A stretch of 64,000 bases of DNA, from NCBI RefSeq assembly GCF_902506535.1, contig NZ_LR733825.1, positions 957,090 to 1,021,089 on the forward strand, given 5' to 3'. The notes beneath the pieces were generated by a model that was given only the letters and a program-made list of their open reading frames with translations, ran no database searches and was not told the DNA's origin. The position numbers and the translations under genes are program-made. Numbering within the stretch: position 1 is the first letter of the stretch; each line of letters begins with the position of its first letter. The DNA comes from Pseudomonas sp. 8Z. Its GTDB lineage: Bacteria; Pseudomonadota; Gammaproteobacteria; Pseudomonadales; Pseudomonadaceae. This document shows, piece by piece, positions 39,901 to 49,614 of the stretch.

Positions 39901-40761
39901 CGGCGCACGCTCGGCATAGTTCAGCCGCACCTGTGGCGCATGCACGCGCAGTGCCGCGCGCTGCAGTTGCGTCCCCTGCGCCGCTAGCCACAGCTCGCCA
40001 CCGGCACTCAACCGTTGCAGCTTCCAGTCAGCGGTTAGCCGCGGCGGCAGCCACGCGGCCCAATCACTCTGCGGCAGACTGAGATAGAGCTCGGACTGCG
40101 CCTCGCGCCACGTTTGTGGCTGCAACCGCGTGCGCAACTGCAGGGCCACTGGCTGGCCGTCGGGCAACAACAGGCGGCCATCCAAGCGCTGGCTGGAAGC
40201 ACCGTAGCGCAGACTCAGGTTGACGTAGCTGAGCAGCAGTGGCTCACGCCCTTGAGCCTGCAGCACCACACGACTATCGACCAGGCTGACACGCTGCAGC
40301 ACATGCAACTGTTGCAGCACCTGGGCAACGTCCGGCGAGGTCTGCCGCTGCGGCAAGCCTTGCACGTGCCAAGCGCCCTGCTGATCTTCCTGAACATTGA
40401 GTTGCAGCCCCTGCACTTGCAGATGGGCGATGCGCGGCGCGCGCGCCAGCAGGCTGCCCAGCATATCCGGCACAACCTGAACTTGCTCCAGGCTTAGCCC
40501 TTGAGCCTCAGCCCCCAATTGCACATCGTGCGCCACCACAACAGGGGAAAAACCCTGCCAACGCCCTTCCAGACGCCCAATACGCACCGGCATGCCAAGT
40601 TGCGCCGTGGCGCGGTTTTCCAGCTCCAAACGATACTCGGCCACCAAGGGCAGCAACTCACGCCCCAGGCTGACATACAGTGCGGCAAGCACCAGCAGCG
40701 CCGCACACAGGCCCAGGCCCCAGCGCAGCAACGCCGCGAACAGCACGGCGAGGCGGTTCAC
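36946..40761 (-). CDS. yhdP: YhdP, AsmA-like inter-membrane phospholipid transport protein
   Basis: A 1271-residue envelope protein with an N-terminal transmembrane helix (WGLGLCAALLVLAALYVSLG, residues about 14-33) and a very long periplasmic repeating beta-groove (DUF3971/AsmA_2). The C-terminal FVTREPITLTGPSSNLEING and LPLAALIVGAPAVGGALFIADK are diagnostic. In E. coli YhdP, TamB and YdbH are redundant carriers of phospholipid to the outer membrane. The GTG start lies 14 nt after the rng stop, so they are co-transcribed. It complements the Mla system, also in this window, in function. Confidence 0.94.
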   Translation of the reverse strand: MNRLAVLFAALLRWGLGLCAALLVLAALYVSLGRELLPLVAEYRLELENRATAQLGMPVRIGRLEGRWQGFSPVVVAHDVQLGAEAQGLSLEQVQVVPDMLGSLLARAPRIAHLQVQGLQLNVQEDQQGAWHVQGLPQRQTSPDVAQVLQQLHVLQRVSLVDSRVVLQAQGREPLLLSYVNLSLRYGASSQRLDGRLLLPDGQPVALQLRTRLQPQTWREAQSELYLSLPQSDWAAWLPPRLTADWKLQRLSAGGELWLAAQGTQLQRAALRVHAPQVRLNYAERAPVTVDDLAFNAFFTGNDDGLHAQIDSLALSHGEQRLGEVHLALDGSGEGEQKQWKLAADRIELAAWSPLVEALAPMPEAVHEALVALAPKGSVSNLHLDYRPALSGPERLQFAANLEQVGFAAYHGAPAAENVSGSIGGDLQQGELRLNAEDFALHLDHFFPEPWRYRHAQARLAWRWNDEGVTLISPYMRLDGEEGQLAGDMLIRLLRDPEAEDYMDLRVGLRDGDAAYTRKYLPTRSPAMSEALSQWLQSAIKGGKVQEGYFQYQGSIRKGDPREAHNMSLFFRVSDAELAFQPGWPALREGRGDVLIEPDAVRVRLQQGRLLDSTVSDVTADIALLHDGKPPRLKLEGDVRSSLPDALKLLQQVPLGTQKVFAGWQGEGPLAGRLNLDIPLQKGQMPGVVVDFATEGASLKLANPDLQLSQIEGAFRFNNASGLSAPKVSAQVFGRPVSGSISAQGSRGQGRTLFDLRGQVQVTALQKWLKAPSSIPVSGLLPYRLRLTLDGDDSLLRVDSTLRGVAVDLPAPFGKAANESRHADWRMTLAGRERRYWAQYGELASLSLASPPSALTQGRGELVLGGEEARLPTEPGLRVRGRLVELDLAAWQQVGSKHQVSVDADSQRLLKSAQLDIGRFHGFGQDIENIQVGLRRAGQAWALQLDSALAAGQVLLPDADGAPIGIDMRYVKLPAPEPSQDKSASTVDPLAGVDPRKIPALNVHIDQVWRGDKVLGTWSLQARPEKQGVRFDALDLDLQGLKIGGTIGWHGEPGNTRTWYKGRLQGKELNKVLLAWNYAPSVTSESFRVDVDGNWPGSPAWFSLKRFSGNLDPSLRKGQFVEVQGSAQALRVFGLLNFNSIGRRLRLDFSDLLGKGLSYDRVKGNLQATDGLFVTREPITLTGPSSNLEINGHLDMNDDLIDAKLLVTLPVTNNLPLAALIVGAPAVGGALFIADKLLGDKVARFASVQYDVKGPLQEPKITFDKPFEKPQ

Positions 40762-40775
40762 CTCGGCGCCCGCGC

Positions 40776-42233
40776 TCAGAGCAGCACCACGTCGTACTGT
40801 TCCTGGGAGTACATGCTCTCCACCTGGAACTTGATGGTGCGGCCAATGAAGGCTTCCAGATCGGCGACATTGCCCGACTCTTCATCGAGCAGGCGATCGA
40901 CCACCTTCTGGTTGGCCAGCACACGATAGCTTTCCGCCTGATAGGCCCGCGCCTCACGCAGAATCTCACGGAAAATCTCGTAGCAGATGGTCTCTGGCGT
41001 CTTCAACTTGCCGCGCCCCTGACAGGCGCTACACGGCTCGCAAAGGATCTGCTCAAGGCTCTCGCGGGTGCGTTTACGAGTCATCTGCACCAGGCCCAGC
41101 TCGGTGATGCCAATGATGTTGGTTTTGGCATGGTCACGTTCGAGCTGCTTCTCCAGGGTGCGCAGCACCTGGCGCTGGTGCTCTTCGTCCACCATGTCGA
41201 TGAAGTCGATGATGATGATGCCACCGAGGTTACGCAGACGCAGTTGCCGGGCGATGGCCGTGGCCGCCTCCAGGTTGGTCTTGAAGATGGTTTCTTCAAG
41301 TGTGCGATGACCGACGAAAGCCCCGGTGTTGACGTCGATAGTGGTCATCGCCTCAGCCGGATCGACCACCAGATAGCCACCGGACTTCAGCGGAACCTTG
41401 CGCTCGAGCGCGCGCTGCACTTCATCCTCGACACCGTACAGGTCGAAGATAGGCCGCTCGCCAGGGTAGTGCTCTAAATGGTCGGCAATCTCCGGCATCA
41501 ACTCGGCGACGAACAGGGTGATCTTGCCGAAGGTTTCCCGTGAATCGACGCGAATTTTCTCGGTGCGCAGGCTGACCAGATCGCGCAACGTGCGCAGTGC
41601 CAACGACAGATCCTCATAGATGACCGACGGAGACTTGGCCGTCTGCACCTGCGCAGAAATCTGATCCCACAAGCGGCGCAGATAACGAATATCGATGAGG
41701 ATTTCATCAGCGCCGGCGCCCTCGGCAGCGGTGCGCAGAATAAAGCCACCCACCTCCTCGATACCCTCAGCGCTGACGCAATCGGCGACCACCTGCTTGA
41801 GGCGCTCGCGCTCGGCCTCGTCCTCGATCTTCAGGGAAATGCCTAGATGGCTGGTGCGCGGCATGTACACCAGATAGCGCGAAGGGATCGACAACTGTGT
41901 GGTCAGACGCGCCCCCTTGCTGCCGATGGGGTCCTTGGTCACCTGCACCACCAGGCTCTGGCCCTCGTGCACCAGCGCACTGATCGGCTCCACCGCCGCG
42001 CCCTCACGGCTGGAAATTTCCGAGGCATGGATAAAAGCCGCGCGTTCCAGACCAATATCGACGAACGCCGCCTGCATGCCCGGTAGCACCCGCACCACCT
42101 TGCCCTTATAGATGTTGCCAACAATGCCACGCTTTTGCGTGCGTTCGACATGCACCTCTTGCAGAACGCCGTTTTCCACCACCGCCACGCGCGATTCCAT
42201 CGGCGTGATATTGATTAGAATTTCTTCGCTCAT
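40776..42233 (-). CDS. rng: Ribonuclease G
   Basis: A 485-residue RNase E/G family endonuclease that matures the 16S rRNA 5' end and decays mRNAs. It has an N-terminal S1 domain (IYKGKVVRVLPGMQAAFVDI), the DNase I-like catalytic domain with metal-binding Asp in TIDVNTGAFVG and GGIIIIDFIDMVDEEHQ, and the Zn-link CEPCSACQGRGK. The ATG at 42233 with GGATGG upstream gives MSEEILINITPMESRVA. The RNase E C-terminal scaffold is absent, as expected for RNase G. It follows maf by 47 nt. Confidence 0.96.
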   Translation of the reverse strand: MSEEILINITPMESRVAVVENGVLQEVHVERTQKRGIVGNIYKGKVVRVLPGMQAAFVDIGLERAAFIHASEISSREGAAVEPISALVHEGQSLVVQVTKDPIGSKGARLTTQLSIPSRYLVYMPRTSHLGISLKIEDEAERERLKQVVADCVSAEGIEEVGGFILRTAAEGAGADEILIDIRYLRRLWDQISAQVQTAKSPSVIYEDLSLALRTLRDLVSLRTEKIRVDSRETFGKITLFVAELMPEIADHLEHYPGERPIFDLYGVEDEVQRALERKVPLKSGGYLVVDPAEAMTTIDVNTGAFVGHRTLEETIFKTNLEAATAIARQLRLRNLGGIIIIDFIDMVDEEHQRQVLRTLEKQLERDHAKTNIIGITELGLVQMTRKRTRESLEQILCEPCSACQGRGKLKTPETICYEIFREILREARAYQAESYRVLANQKVVDRLLDEESGNVADLEAFIGRTIKFQVESMYSQEQYDVVLL

Positions 42234-42280
42234 GTATCCATCCCGATGGATTCGTTGCCCGCTTGGCGAGGCAAACCCTG

Positions 42281-42877
42281 TTAATTGGCCGTCGGCATCT
42301 GCCAGCAGGCAATACCGAAATCGGCGAGCATCTGTGCCGTTTCGCACAAGGGCAGACCGACCACCGCCGAGTAACTGCCCTCGATACGGCTGACGAACAC
42401 CGCCGCCAGCCCTTGAATACCATAACCGCCTGCCTTGTCGCAGGGTTCGTTGCTGGCCCAGTAAGCCGAGATGTCGGCATCGCTCAGCGCACGAAAGGTG
42501 ACATCACTGCTCACCACCTGGGCCACTTCGCGTGCCTGACCAACCAGAGCCACGGCGGTCATCACCTGATGAGTGCGACCGCTCAGCGCACGTAACATAC
42601 GTTGAAAATCAGCGAAATCCTGTGGCTTGCCGAGAATTTCGCCGTCGAGCACCACGGCTGTATCGGCGCCAAGCACCACAGCGTCAGTTTGTTTCGACAG
42701 AGCTGCCAGCCCGGCGTGCGCCTTGCCGCGCGCCAGACGCTCTACATAGGCTGCCGGCGGCTCATCTGGCAATGGGGTTTCGTCTATCGAGGCGATTTGC
42801 GTGACGCAAGGCACAGCAATCTGGGCCAGCAACTCACGTCGACGGGGTGAGGCGGATGCGAGAAACAACTCAGCCAT
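42281..42877 (-). CDS. maf: Maf nucleotide pyrophosphatase (dTTP/UTP type)
   Basis: A 198-residue Maf/Ham1-fold nucleoside triphosphate pyrophosphatase. The N-terminal [10 protein letters not shown] signature, [20 protein letters not shown] and [16 protein letters not shown] are typical of the YhdE (dTTPase/UTPase) subgroup. It removes non-canonical or excess nucleotides and influences septation when overexpressed. AAGGAG precedes the ATG. It lies between mreD and rng, the conserved mreBCD-maf-rng order. Confidence 0.95.
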   Translation of the reverse strand: MAELFLASASPRRRELLAQIAVPCVTQIASIDETPLPDEPPAAYVERLARGKAHAGLAALSKQTDAVVLGADTAVVLDGEILGKPQDFADFQRMLRALSGRTHQVMTAVALVGQAREVAQVVSSDVTFRALSDADISAYWASNEPCDKAGGYGIQGLAAVFVSRIEGSYSAVVGLPLCETAQMLADFGIACWQMPTAN

Positions 42878-42925
42878 GCGCGTGACTCCTTTGCGAACGG
42901 CGCCCCACCATGCAGTGGAGCGCGC

Positions 42926-43414
42926 TCAGTTGACGTTAAGGCGTACGTGCAGGCCGCGCAGGATGACGCACACCCACGGCCAAAGCAGCGCACTGACCAG
43001 CGCTGGCAGAATAAAGGCCAGAGTCGGCGGGCGACTCCCGGTCAGGGCGCTGAGCCATAGCTGCACCAATTGCGCCAGGCCGAATACCACAATCAGCACC
43101 ATGCTTTGTTGCCACATGGGAAACATCCGCAAGCGCTGGTGCAGGCTCAGCACCAGAAAGGTGATCAGCGCCAGCACCAAGGCGTTCTGTCCAAGTAACG
43201 TACCGAACAGCACATCCTGAGCCAAGCCGAGAACCCAGGCAGTGGTCATACCGACACGATGCGGCAAAGCCAGCACCCAGTAGGTGAGAAACAGCGCCAC
43301 CCACAGCGGTCGACCAACCTGCATGAACTCTGGCAACGGCGACACACTCAGCAGCAAGGCGAGGCCGAGGCTGAGCCAGATCACCCAGCCATTACGGGGA
43401 TAAGTACCGGCCAT
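42926..43414 (-). CDS. mreD: Rod shape-determining protein MreD
   Basis: A 162-residue inner-membrane protein with five or so hydrophobic helices (ISLGLALLLSVSPL-like N-terminus; VGMTTAWVLGLAQDVLFGTL is the conserved MreD block). It connects MreB filaments and MreC to the elongasome. The start overlaps the mreC stop (TGATG). Confidence 0.94.
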   Translation of the reverse strand: MAGTYPRNGWVIWLSLGLALLLSVSPLPEFMQVGRPLWVALFLTYWVLALPHRVGMTTAWVLGLAQDVLFGTLLGQNALVLALITFLVLSLHQRLRMFPMWQQSMVLIVVFGLAQLVQLWLSALTGSRPPTLAFILPALVSALLWPWVCVILRGLHVRLNVN

Positions 43415-44418
43415 CAGTGCGTCTCCTGAGCGGGCGTCGGCGCGTGCGGCGCTGCATCAGTCGCCTCGCCCGGACTCTCGGCCTGACTGGCCGTGGTGCT
43501 TTCACGCTGCTGCTGCGCCTCGCGGTCAGCGGCTTCCTGCGCCTGAGCAGAATCATTGGCGCGCTCTTCCGGCGTACGCCGGTCGGAGAACACCAGCAGC
43601 AGATAGCGGCTGCGATTGAGCGCAGCAGTCGGCGTGGCACGAACGATGGCAAAGGGCTGGCCGGAGTCATGAATCACCTCCTTGACCGTCGCCACCGGAT
43701 AGCCAGCCGGGAAGCGTTGACCCATACCGGAGCTGACCAGCAGGTCGCCCTCCTTGATATCGGCAGTATCGGCGACGTGGCGCAGCTCCAGGCTTTCCGG
43801 GTTGCCAGTGCCGACAGCAATGGCGCGCAGGCCGTTGCGATTGACCTGCACGGGAATGCTGTGGGTGTTATCGGTGATCAGCAGCACCCGCGCGGTGTAC
43901 GGCATGATCTCCACCACCTGCCCCATCAGACCGCGGGCGTCGAGCACCGGCTGACCGAGGAACACACCGTCCTTCTCACCCTTGTCGATAAGGATGCGGT
44001 GGGTATAAGGATTGGGGTCGACACCGATCAGTTCGCTGACCAGTACCTCGTCATCCACCAGCGCGGCGGAGTTGAGCAACTCACGCAAGCGCACATTTTG
44101 CTCGGTGAGGGTCGCCAGCTTCTGTAGACGACGCTGCAACAACAGGGCTTCGGCCTTGAGTTTCTCGTTCTCGGCCATCAGCTCATTGCGTGAAGAGATT
44201 TGCTGCGTGGCATTCTGCCAGGCACGCACAGGCAAATCGGCCATCCAATAGAAGGGAGTCAGCACCAGACCCATCTGGCTGCGCACCGGCTTGAGCGCTT
44301 CGAAACGCGCATCGACCACCATCAGCGCAGCCGAGAGCACGGCAAACACCAACAGGCGAATCCCCAGCGAAGGTCCTTTGGCGAAGAGCGGCTTAATAAC
44401 CTGCTCCTTGTGCGCCAC
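43414..44418 (-). CDS. mreC: Rod shape-determining protein MreC
   Basis: A 334-residue bitopic protein with an N-terminal transmembrane helix (LGIRLLVFAVLSAALMVVDA, about 18-37), a coiled coil (about 65-110) and the periplasmic beta domain (DKGEKDGVFLGQPVLDARGL, ITDNTHSIPVQVNRNGLRAI). A low-complexity Ala/Gln/Glu-rich tail ends the protein. It scaffolds PBP2/RodA in lateral wall growth. The GTG start at 44418 (MAHKEQVIKPLF) has a weak Shine-Dalgarno. It is separated from mreB by 127 nt containing hairpins. Confidence 0.95.
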   Translation of the reverse strand: MAHKEQVIKPLFAKGPSLGIRLLVFAVLSAALMVVDARFEALKPVRSQMGLVLTPFYWMADLPVRAWQNATQQISSRNELMAENEKLKAEALLLQRRLQKLATLTEQNVRLRELLNSAALVDDEVLVSELIGVDPNPYTHRILIDKGEKDGVFLGQPVLDARGLMGQVVEIMPYTARVLLITDNTHSIPVQVNRNGLRAIAVGTGNPESLELRHVADTADIKEGDLLVSSGMGQRFPAGYPVATVKEVIHDSGQPFAIVRATPTAALNRSRYLLLVFSDRRTPEERANDSAQAQEAADREAQQQRESTTASQAESPGEATDAAPHAPTPAQETH

Positions 44419-44502
44419 AGCGTTGAACAGCGCGCGAAATCATGCGTACGGCGAACCAGTCAGTAAATAGGGCCGAGTGTACTGCAATGCTCGAATATGC
44501 GC

Positions 44503-44540
44503 GTGCCGCCCGAAGGCGGCACGGTAGTAGCCACGGCTAC
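44503..44540 (-). other. Tandem hairpins in the mreB-mreC gap
   Basis: On the minus strand GTGCCGCC-TTCG-GGCGGCAC (44503-44522) forms an 8-bp stem with a UUCG tetraloop. It is preceded by GTAGCCGTGGCTAC (44527-44540), a second small hairpin 5 nt past the mreB stop. There is no U-tract. It may cause 3'-end stabilisation or partial termination, favouring MreB over MreCD. Confidence 0.55.
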
Positions 44541-44545
44541 GCGGC

Positions 44546-45595
<1,050 letters not shown>

Positions 45596-45675
45596 CTAGG
45601 CAACGCGTGGGTGAAGGCCAGGCGCGGAAAACGCGCAGGTAAAAAGTGCGGCAAACTCTAACAACGGCAGGGATT

Positions 45676-45702
45676 TTGAGCAAGGCGGCAATATGGTAGA
45701 TT
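45676..45702 (+). promoter_or_regulatory. Possible gatC promoter
   Basis: TTGAGC (45676-45681) and TAGATT (45697-45702) face gatC with a short 15-nt spacer. It is a weak motif assignment in the mreB/gatC divergent region; the rest of that region shows only a small GCCCG-CGGGC hairpin. Confidence 0.28.
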
Positions 45703-45813
45703 GCCCGTTTTTCCGGGCCTTGCAGCCACACATAGCGGCCTTTGACCGTCTGCCTGCGGCATCCGTTCCCTGCAGATCTGTTCCCTTTATCACACTTCCA
45801 CTGGAGAACCCCG

Positions 45814-46101
45814 ATGGCGCTTGAACGCTCCGAGGTGGAAAAAATCGCCCACCTGGCCCGCCTGGGTCTGAATGAAGGCGATATTCCGCAAACCACCGAG
45901 ACCCTGAACAACATCCTCGGCCTTATCGACCAGATGCAGGCCGTCGACACTCAGGGCATCGAACCCCTGGCCCACCCGCTGGAAGCCACCCAGCGCCTGC
46001 GTGCCGACGCGGCCACCGAGCACAACCAGCGCGACGCTTACCAGGCCATCGCCCCGGCCGTGGAAAACGGCCTGTACCTCGTGCCGAAAGTCATCGAATA
46101 A
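45814..46101 (+). CDS. gatC: Asp/Glu-tRNA amidotransferase subunit C
   Basis: A 95-residue GatC, which wraps around GatA and GatB. Conserved features are [12 protein letters not shown], the [17 protein letters not shown] loop and the C-terminal [12 protein letters not shown]. The ATG at 45814 has GGAG 7 nt upstream. It heads the gatCAB operon for Gln-tRNA(Gln)/Asn-tRNA(Asn) formation by transamidation. Confidence 0.96.
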   Translation: MALERSEVEKIAHLARLGLNEGDIPQTTETLNNILGLIDQMQAVDTQGIEPLAHPLEATQRLRADAATEHNQRDAYQAIAPAVENGLYLVPKVIE

Positions 46102-46116
46102 AGGAAAGGGCCTGAC

Positions 46117-47568
46117 ATGCATCAACTGACTCTGGCCGAGATCGCCAAGGGCCTCGCAGCCAAGCAATTCTCCGCCGAAGAACTGACCCGCAGCTTGCTG
46201 GCGCGCATCGAACAGCTCGATCCGCAGCTCAACAGCTTCATCACTGTCACCGCCGAGCAGGCCGTCGCTCAGGCTCAGGCCGCTGACGCCCGCCGTGCCG
46301 CTGGCGAGGATGGCGCCCTGCTCGGCGCACCGATCGCACATAAGGATCTGTTTTGCACCGAAGGCGTGCTGACCTCCTGCGGCTCGAAGATCCTCACTGG
46401 CTTCAAGGCGCCGTACAACGCCACCGTGGTCGAAAAACTGGCCGCCGTCGGCACCGTCACCCTCGGCAAGCTGAACATGGACGAGTTCGCCATGGGCTCG
46501 GCCAACGAATCCAGCCACTACGGCCCGGTGAAGAACCCTTGGGACACCAGCCGTGTACCTGGCGGTTCTTCGGGTGGTTCGGCCGCCGCAGTGGCCGCAC
46601 GCCTGCTGCCGGCCTCCACCGGCACCGACACCGGCGGTTCGATCCGCCAGCCGGCCGCGCTGACCAACCTCACCGGCATCAAGCCCACCTACGGCCGCGT
46701 CTCGCGCTGGGGCATGATCGCCTACGCCTCCAGCCTTGACCAGGGCGGCCCGCTGGCCCGCTCTGCCGAGGATTGCGCCCTGCTGCTCGGCGCCATGGCC
46801 GGTTTCGACCCGAAGGATTCCACCAGCGTCGATCAACCGGTCGATGATTACTTGGCCGCGCTGGCCCAGCCGCTCGCCGGCCTGCGCATCGGCCTGCCGA
46901 AGGAATACTTCGGTGCCGGCCTCGACGCGCGCATCGGCGAGAAGGTCATGGCAGTGGTCGAAGAGCTGAAAAAGCTCGGCGCCACCGTCAAGGACATCAG
47001 CCTGCCGAACATGCAGCACGCGATCCCGGCCTACTACGTGATCGCCCCGGCTGAGGCCAGCTCCAACCTGTCGCGCTTCGATGGCGTGCGCTTCGGCTAT
47101 CGCTGCGAAAACCCGAAGGACCTGCAGGATCTGTACAAGCGCTCCCGTGGCGAAGGCTTCGGTGCGGAAGTCAAACGGCGCATCATGGTCGGCACCTACG
47201 CCCTGTCCGCCGGTTACTACGACGCCTACTACATCAAGGCCCAGCAGATCCGCCGCCTGATCAAGAACGACTTCCTCGCGGCCTTCAACGAGGTCGACGT
47301 GATCCTCGGCCCGACCACGCCGAACCTGGCCTGGAAGATCGGCGAGAAAGGTGGCGACCCGGTATCCGCCTATCTGGAAGACATCTACACCATCACCGCC
47401 AACCTGGCCGGCATCCCCGGCCTGTCGATGCCGGCCGGCTTCGTCGATGGCCTGCCGGTGGGCGTGCAACTGCTCGGCAACTATTTCCAGGAAGGTCGCC
47501 TGCTCAACGTCGCCCACCAGTACCAGCAGGTCAGCGACTGGCATAAACACGCACCGAGCGGCTTCTGA
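46117..47568 (+). CDS. gatA: Asp/Glu-tRNA amidotransferase subunit A
   Basis: A 483-residue amidase-signature glutaminase that supplies ammonia to GatB. The Ser-cisSer-Lys triad is in [10 protein letters not shown] (Lys), [13 protein letters not shown] (cis-Ser) and [15 protein letters not shown] (Ser nucleophile). The length is standard. The start has AAAGGAAAGG and lies 15 nt after gatC; gatB follows after 14 nt. Confidence 0.97.
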   Translation: MHQLTLAEIAKGLAAKQFSAEELTRSLLARIEQLDPQLNSFITVTAEQAVAQAQAADARRAAGEDGALLGAPIAHKDLFCTEGVLTSCGSKILTGFKAPYNATVVEKLAAVGTVTLGKLNMDEFAMGSANESSHYGPVKNPWDTSRVPGGSSGGSAAAVAARLLPASTGTDTGGSIRQPAALTNLTGIKPTYGRVSRWGMIAYASSLDQGGPLARSAEDCALLLGAMAGFDPKDSTSVDQPVDDYLAALAQPLAGLRIGLPKEYFGAGLDARIGEKVMAVVEELKKLGATVKDISLPNMQHAIPAYYVIAPAEASSNLSRFDGVRFGYRCENPKDLQDLYKRSRGEGFGAEVKRRIMVGTYALSAGYYDAYYIKAQQIRRLIKNDFLAAFNEVDVILGPTTPNLAWKIGEKGGDPVSAYLEDIYTITANLAGIPGLSMPAGFVDGLPVGVQLLGNYFQEGRLLNVAHQYQQVSDWHKHAPSGF

Positions 47569-47582
47569 GGAAGGATCAAGAC

Positions 47583-49031
47583 ATGCAATGGGAAACCGTG
47601 ATCGGGCTTGAGATCCATGCTCAGCTCAGCACCCAATCGAAGATTTTTTCGGCCAGCGCCACCACCTTCGGCGCCGAGCCCAATACCCAGGCCAGCCTGG
47701 TCGACCTCGGCATGCCCGGCACCCTGCCGGTACTGAACGCCGAGGCTGTACGCATGGCCTGCCAGTTCGGCCTGGCAATCGATGCTGAAATCGGCGAGCG
47801 CAATATCTTCGCCCGCAAAAACTACTTCTACCCGGATCTGCCCAAGGGCTACCAGACCAGCCAGATGGATCACCCCATCGTCGGCAAGGGTTTTCTGGAC
47901 ATCACCCTGGAAGACGGCACCGTCAAGCGCATCGGCATCACCCGCGCGCACCTCGAAGAAGATGCTGGCAAGAGCCTGCACGAAGACTTCCAGGGCATGA
48001 GCGGCATCGACCTCAACCGTGCCGGCACACCGCTGCTGGAAATCGTTTCCGAGCCGGACATCCGTTCGGCCAAGGAAGCGGTGGCCTATGTCAAAGCCAT
48101 CCACGCACTCGTCCGCTACCTGGGCATCTGCGACGGCAACATGGCCGAAGGCTCGCTGCGTTGCGACTGCAACGTGTCGGTACGTCCGAAAGGCCAAGCC
48201 GAGTTCGGCACCCGCGCCGAGATCAAGAACGTCAACTCGTTCCGCTTCATCGAAAAGGCCATCAACCACGAAGTGCAGCGCCAGATCGAGCTGATCGAGG
48301 ACGGCGGCAAGGTGGTGCAGGAAACCCGCCTGTACGACCCGAACAAGGATCAGACGCGCTCCATGCGCAGCAAGGAAGAAGCCAACGACTACCGTTACTT
48401 CCCCTGCCCCGACCTGCTGCCGGTGGTCATCGAACGCAGCTTCCTCGACGAGTTGCGCAGCCAGTTGCCCGAGCTGCCGCCGCAGAAGCGCGAGCGTTTC
48501 GAGAGCCAGTTCGGCCTGTCCGCCTACGATGCCAGCGTGCTCAGCGCCAGCCGCGAAATGGCCGACTACTTCGAAGCGGTCGAGAAAGCCTGCGGCGACG
48601 CCAAGCTATCGGCCAACTGGGTGATGGGCGAGCTGTCCAGCCTGCTGAATAAAGAGGGCCTGGAGATCGAGCAGTCGCCAGTGTCTGCCGAGCAACTGGG
48701 CGGCATGATTCTGCGCATCAAGGACAACACCATCAGCGGCAAGATCGCCAAGATGGTCTTCGAAGCCCTGGCTGCCGGTGAAGGCGCAACCGCCGATGAA
48801 GTGATCGAGAAGAAGGGCCTCAAGCAGGTCACTGATTCCGGCGCCATCGAGAAGATGCTCGACGAAGTGCTGGCGGCCAACGCCGAGCAGGTCGAACAGT
48901 ACCGCGCCAGCGACGAAGCTAAACGCGGCAAGATGTTCGGCTTCTTCGTCGGCCAGGCCATGAAAGCCTCCAAGGGCAAGGCCAATCCGGGACAAGTGAA
49001 CGAACTGCTGAAGAAAAAGCTCGAAAGCTGA
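47583..49031 (+). CDS. gatB: Asp/Glu-tRNA amidotransferase subunit B
   Basis: A 482-residue GatB kinase/amidotransferase subunit that activates the tRNA-bound Glu or Asp with ATP. Signatures are [34 protein letters not shown] and CDCNVSVRP. The C-terminal YqeY-like tRNA-binding domain (about 330-482) ends [20 protein letters not shown]. It is the last gene of the operon, closed by a strong terminator. Confidence 0.97.
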   Translation: MQWETVIGLEIHAQLSTQSKIFSASATTFGAEPNTQASLVDLGMPGTLPVLNAEAVRMACQFGLAIDAEIGERNIFARKNYFYPDLPKGYQTSQMDHPIVGKGFLDITLEDGTVKRIGITRAHLEEDAGKSLHEDFQGMSGIDLNRAGTPLLEIVSEPDIRSAKEAVAYVKAIHALVRYLGICDGNMAEGSLRCDCNVSVRPKGQAEFGTRAEIKNVNSFRFIEKAINHEVQRQIELIEDGGKVVQETRLYDPNKDQTRSMRSKEEANDYRYFPCPDLLPVVIERSFLDELRSQLPELPPQKRERFESQFGLSAYDASVLSASREMADYFEAVEKACGDAKLSANWVMGELSSLLNKEGLEIEQSPVSAEQLGGMILRIKDNTISGKIAKMVFEALAAGEGATADEVIEKKGLKQVTDSGAIEKMLDEVLAANAEQVEQYRASDEAKRGKMFGFFVGQAMKASKGKANPGQVNELLKKKLES

Positions 49032-49052
49032 GCCTCTATTATTCATCGAAAC

Positions 49053-49079
49053 GACGCCGGGCCTGCCCGGCGTCTTTTT
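49053..49079 (+). terminator. Rho-independent terminator of gatCAB
   Basis: GACGCCGGGC (49053-49062) pairs with GCCCGGCGTC (49065-49074), followed by TTTTTA. Confidence 0.93.
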
Positions 49080-49096
49080 ATCTGGAGATAACCACC

Positions 49097-49522
49097 ATGA
49101 TGATCCGTAGCCCGGATGCTATCCGGGAAATCACCAGCCCCCGGATTACGGCCAGGCTACAGGCCTGGGCCCTGCTTGGTGCACTCACTCTGCTCGGAGG
49201 TTGTTCAACCTTCGGCGGCGCGGGCTCAGGCACCAGCGAAACCGGCGAAGCGTCTTATTACGGCAATCGCCACCACGGGCAGAAAACCGCCAGCGGCGAG
49301 CGCTTCAACCAGAACGCACTGACCGCCGCTCACCGCACCCTGCCCTTCGGGACACAGGTGCGCGTCACCAACCTCAACAACGAGCGTAGCGTGGTGGTAC
49401 GCATCAACGACCGCGGCCCCTTCGTGCGTGGGCGCATCATTGATGTTTCGCGCGCGGCCGCCGAACGCCTGGATATGTTGCGTAGCGGCGTGGTGCCGGT
49501 ACGCATCGAAGCCCTGGACTAA
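49097..49522 (+). CDS. RlpA-like double-psi beta-barrel lipoprotein
   Basis: A 141-residue putative lipoprotein. The lipobox LLGGC puts the acylated cysteine at about residue 36, after a hydrophobic stretch ([15 protein letters not shown]). The rest is a single RlpA-type DPBB domain: [39 protein letters not shown] and [17 protein letters not shown], with the catalytic-type Asp and His of RlpA lytic transglycosylases. It has no SPOR domain, unlike full RlpA, so septal targeting is uncertain. ATG-ATG at 49097 has GGAG 9 nt upstream. Codons about 4-21 lie in a REP-like palindrome (49107-49160). Confidence 0.88.
   Translation: MMIRSPDAIREITSPRITARLQAWALLGALTLLGGCSTFGGAGSGTSETGEASYYGNRHHGQKTASGERFNQNALTAAHRTLPFGTQVRVTNLNNERSVVVRINDRGPFVRGRIIDVSRAAAERLDMLRSGVVPVRIEALD
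49107..49160. repeat. GTAGCCCGGAT palindromic repeat inside the RlpA-like gene
   Basis: GTAGCCCGGATGCTATCCGG at the left is matched by CCCCGGATTACGGCCAGGCTAC at the right (inverted, imperfect), with a short spacer. It is the same family as 1545-1595 and 56863-56884. Here it is translated in frame as [19 protein letters not shown]. Confidence 0.75.
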
Positions 49523-49614
49523 AACAGAGCTTGTAACAAATCACTGCACGGCCCCACTGGCATCACCACAGGCCGTGGCTACACTAGCCGCACTTTTTCC
49601 GGAGCCCCTGCGCA

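Noticed and set aside
45790..47550. A 586-codon open frame antisense to gatC-gatA
   Set aside because: It mirrors the strong sense genes gatC and gatA, its translation has no recognisable domain and a biased Ala/Gly/Val/Asp composition, and it is the expected by-product of high GC third positions.
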